A DNA stretch of 21,744 nucleotides from JBBQVO01 sp038211505 (GTDB lineage Bacteria; Chloroflexota; Dehalococcoidia; DSTF01; JACRBR01). The stretch is taken from NCBI GenBank assembly GCA_038211505.1, contig JBBQVO010000038.1, positions 1-21,744 on the forward strand, given 5' to 3'. The notes under the pieces are model-generated. The model made no database searches, was not told the DNA's origin, and worked only from the letters and a program-made list of their open reading frames with translations. The position numbers and the translations under genes are program-made. Below, piece after piece: positions 19,598 to 21,744 of the stretch (the stretch's first letter is position 1; each line of letters opens with the position of its first letter).

Positions 19598-19844
19598 ACG
19601 CCTCCTCGCGCTTCGATATCAGAACATCCGCAGCGTACCGCCGCCCGAGCGGAGGCGGGCGGCCACGGGGGCCAGTCCCCAGAACCACCCCTGTTCCTCA
19701 CCCTCAATCGTCGTCTCGCCCCACCCATCCCTTCGTGCCCTTCGTGCCCTTCGTGCTCTTCGTGGATCGACCAACCCGCGCCCACGGCCCGCCGCCAACG
19801 CGATACACTGATACGGATATGTCGAGGAGCGAAATCGCCCGCAC
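19598..19844. other. Divergent intergenic region with a nonamer repeat
   Basis: This gap lies between the divergent aldo/keto reductase and GNAT-like genes and should hold both promoters. I could not place a convincing -35/-10 pair for either. It contains a GC-rich stem-loop near 19640-19662 and a nonamer array at 19731-19766. Confidence 0.5.
19731..19766. repeat. Nonamer tandem array (CTTCGTGCC type)
   Basis: Four units (CTTCGTGCC twice, CTTCGTGCT, CTTCGTGGA) with an exact 9-base period. The complementary CACGAAGGG-type repeat is a common dispersed repeat in environmental bacterial genomes. Its period differs from the heptamers elsewhere in the window. Confidence 0.85.
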
Positions 19845-20774
19845 ATGACCCACGCGCGCACCGTCCTGCCCACCGACCTTGTCGCGCTGGTTTCGTACGA
19901 TGGCCGCGTCTACTCGAACCAGGCGATGACCCGCGACCGCATCGGCACGCAAGATTCCCCGCACCCGATTGAGACCGCGATCGAGCAGTGGTTCAGCTTC
20001 GCCACGGGCCGCCACACCTGTGTCAGCGTCAAAGGCTCGACGTTGCGCGGTCTCGTCTCCGCCCGCAAACGCGGCTCGAAGCAGGCGTGGGAGATCGACT
20101 GCCTGATCGACGCCGCCGAAGACGAGAGCGCGGTGCTGATGAGCCTGCTCGATCAGATCACGGAGGCGGCCGGGCGCTCGGGTGCGATGAAGATCTTCCT
20201 GCGCCTGCCGTCGGGCACGGCGAGCGAGGAGACGGCGTCGCGCTGCGGATTCATGCCGTACGCGCGCGAGCAGGAGTATCACCGGCCGGTGGAAGGCGCC
20301 GGCGAGCATCGGACGCCTGACGCGCTGCGCCGGCGCGGCAAAGAAGATCTCTACTCCGTCTTCCAACTCTATAACGCGCTGGTCCCCGCGGATGTCCGGC
20401 GCATTGAGGGGATGACCTTCGGCGAGTGGACGTCGGTGCAAGAGTCGCTCGGCCGCACGACGCAGTATGTGATCGACGGCGACGGCCGCATCGCCGGATG
20501 GCTGCGCGTCGCCGGTGACGGCGACGTCGGCCGCTTCGATCTGATCGGCGAGCCGGATGCGCTCGACGCGCTCGTCGAAGCGGCGCTCGCGAAGGTCGAC
20601 AATCGCGAGTCGATGTACGCGCTCGTGCCCGAGTATCAGACAGCGCTCGCCGCGCGTCTCGATGCGCTCGGCTTCGCGCCGGGCGAGTCGTACACGGTGC
20701 TGGCACGCCGCACCGTGCGGACGGTGAAGCAGGCGGCGAAGATCCCGGCGGTTGTGCAAACCACGTTCGGATAG
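19845..20774 (+). CDS. Probable tandem GNAT-fold protein
   Basis: A 309-residue protein that looks like two acetyltransferase-fold halves. In the first, LMSLLDQITEAAGRSGAMKIFLRLPSGTASEETASRCGFMPYAREQEYHR has the spacing of the GNAT helix, strand and 'x-x-x-GF' hairpin. In the second, YVIDGDGRIAGWLRVAG and MYALVPEYQTALAARLDALGFAPGESYTVLAR repeat the pattern. The acetyl-CoA loop (R/Q-x-x-G-x-G/A) is not clear in either half, so catalytic activity is doubtful. It lies 15 bases ahead of the ATPase gene in the same direction, suggesting an operon. GAGGAG at 19824-19829 is too far from the ATG at 19845 to be an ordinary Shine-Dalgarno. Confidence 0.6.
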   Translation: MTHARTVLPTDLVALVSYDGRVYSNQAMTRDRIGTQDSPHPIETAIEQWFSFATGRHTCVSVKGSTLRGLVSARKRGSKQAWEIDCLIDAAEDESAVLMSLLDQITEAAGRSGAMKIFLRLPSGTASEETASRCGFMPYAREQEYHRPVEGAGEHRTPDALRRRGKEDLYSVFQLYNALVPADVRRIEGMTFGEWTSVQESLGRTTQYVIDGDGRIAGWLRVAGDGDVGRFDLIGEPDALDALVEAALAKVDNRESMYALVPEYQTALAARLDALGFAPGESYTVLARRTVRTVKQAAKIPAVVQTTFG

Positions 20775-20789
20775 GACAGGGGACTGACG

Positions 20790-21744
20790 TTGGAACGAAT
20801 CATCACCGACGATCTCGAGAAGCTGCTCGATGCGCTGCCGCCGCACATCTGCCAGCCGCTGAAGCAACGCGAAGATAACTTCGAGCTGCTCGAGATCGTC
20901 ATGGATCTCGGCCGCCGCCCCGAGGCGCGCTATCCCGGCCGCGAAGTCGTCCTCGCCGACACAGAAGTGACGATGCAGGACATCGACTACGTCGTCGCCC
21001 GCATCGAAGACTTCGGCGATGACAACCGCGCAGGCATCGAGCGCACGCTGCACCGCATCTCGTGCATCCGCAACCGCCGCGGCCGCATCGTCGGCCTGAC
21101 CTGCCGCGTCGGCCGCGCCGTCTTCGGCACGATCCGCGTCATCGAAGACCTGATCAAGACCGGCAAGAGCACGCTGATGCTCGGCCGGCCCGGCGTCGGC
21201 AAGACGACGATGCTGCGCGAGGTCGCGCGCGTGCTCGCCGATGATATGAACAAGCGCGTTGTCATCGTCGATACGTCGAACGAGATCGCCGGCGACGGTG
21301 ATATCCCCCATCCCGCGATCGGCCAGTCGCGGCGTATGCAGGTGCCGACGCCCGCGCTGCAGCACGCCGTCATGATCGAGGCGGTCGAGAACCACATGCC
21401 CGAGGTCATCGTCATCGATGAGATCGGCACCGAGCTCGAGGCCCAGGCTGCCCGCACGATCGCCGAGCGCGGCGTGCAGCTCGTCGCGACGGCGCACGGC
21501 AACGAGCTCGAGAACCTGATGATGAATCCCACACTGTCGGATCTCGTCGGCGGCATCCAGTCCGTCACGCTCGGCGACGAAGAGGCGCGGCGCCGCGGTA
21601 CGCAAAAATCGATCCTCGAGCGCAAAGCGCCGCCGACATTCGACATCGTCGTCGAGATCCTGAGCTGGGATCGCGTCGCCGTGCACGGCGACGTCGCCGA
21701 CACCGTCGACAGCATGCTGCGCGGCTATAAGATGTCCGCCGAGG
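20790..21744 (+). CDS. AAA ATPase of the Ycf45/SpoIIIAA-like (R3H) type, 3' end outside window
   Basis: The frame runs from a TTG at 20790 to the end of the window (318 codons) without a stop. An N-terminal region (ITDDLEKLLDALPPHI) precedes GLTCRVGRAVFGTIRVIEDLI and Walker A GRPGVGKTT (132-140). RVVIVDTSNEIAGDGDIPH, Walker B VIVIDEIG (206-213) and a sensor-like VATAHGN follow. This order matches plastid Ycf45 and its bacterial relatives, in which an R3H single-stranded nucleic-acid-binding domain follows; that part would lie beyond the window. SpoIIIAA is a more distant relative, so this is not evidence of sporulation. AGGGGA at 20777-20782 lies seven bases before the TTG and supports that start. 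Its cellular role is not established. Confidence 0.88.
   Translation, partial: MERIITDDLEKLLDALPPHICQPLKQREDNFELLEIVMDLGRRPEARYPGREVVLADTEVTMQDIDYVVARIEDFGDDNRAGIERTLHRISCIRNRRGRIVGLTCRVGRAVFGTIRVIEDLIKTGKSTLMLGRPGVGKTTMLREVARVLADDMNKRVVIVDTSNEIAGDGDIPHPAIGQSRRMQVPTPALQHAVMIEAVENHMPEVIVIDEIGTELEAQAARTIAERGVQLVATAHGNELENLMMNPTLSDLVGGIQSVTLGDEEARRRGTQKSILERKAPPTFDIVVEILSWDRVAVHGDVADTVDSMLRGYKMSAE

Overview
The window is a 21.7 kb piece of a G+C-rich bacterial chromosome. Housekeeping genes dominate and there is no sign of a phage, plasmid or CRISPR locus. The gene mix suggests a Chloroflexota (Dehalococcoidia-like) genome: a DUF2851 protein, a single-chain glycyl-tRNA synthetase, a DUF3105 protein, an Ycf45/SpoIIIAA-like ATPase of the R3H type, and GTG/TTG starts with mostly weak Shine-Dalgarno sequences. 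That assignment is inference from gene families, not from a marker gene. I found no rRNA or tRNA.

Layout. 1-465: end of a DUF2851 gene (+). 466-3353: nadD and obgE on the minus strand, separated and flanked by dispersed repeats. 3354-4907: a long, possibly structured leader and a secreted LysM-M23 peptidase (+). 5116-10140, all minus strand: thrB, a DUF3105 membrane protein translationally coupled to glyS, an APH-type kinase-like protein and a flavin-reductase-like protein. 10409-11639 (+): a stand-alone receiver-like protein lacking the phospho-acceptor Asp, and a DinB-fold protein. 12262-15332 (+): recG followed by a tight hicA-hicB toxin-antitoxin pair. 15414-16256 (+): an unrecognised membrane-anchored protein. 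16324-19597 (-): a second APH-like protein, a lipoprotein with two blue-copper domains, and an aldo/keto reductase. 19845-21744 (+): a tandem GNAT-like protein and the first 318 codons of the Ycf45-like ATPase.

The genes cover NAD synthesis (nadD), ribosome assembly (obgE), threonine synthesis (thrB), translation (glyS), fork rescue (recG), wall remodelling (M23), and probably extracytoplasmic copper or electron-transfer chemistry (cupredoxins).

The most unusual feature is repeat-borne. Short tandem arrays with a strict 7-base period occur at about ten places, mostly right at gene ends. Two lie inside recG, where the reading frame runs through them. One recG copy has the same two-armed layout as an intergenic copy at 4968-5039. 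Other repeats are REP-like palindromes around nadD, a pair of inverted GTCATTCTGA-type arms at 11993-12133, and low-complexity in-frame expansions in nadD and in the second kinase-like gene. Because seven is not a multiple of three, gain or loss of one unit in recG would shift the frame, which makes the locus worth checking for length variation.
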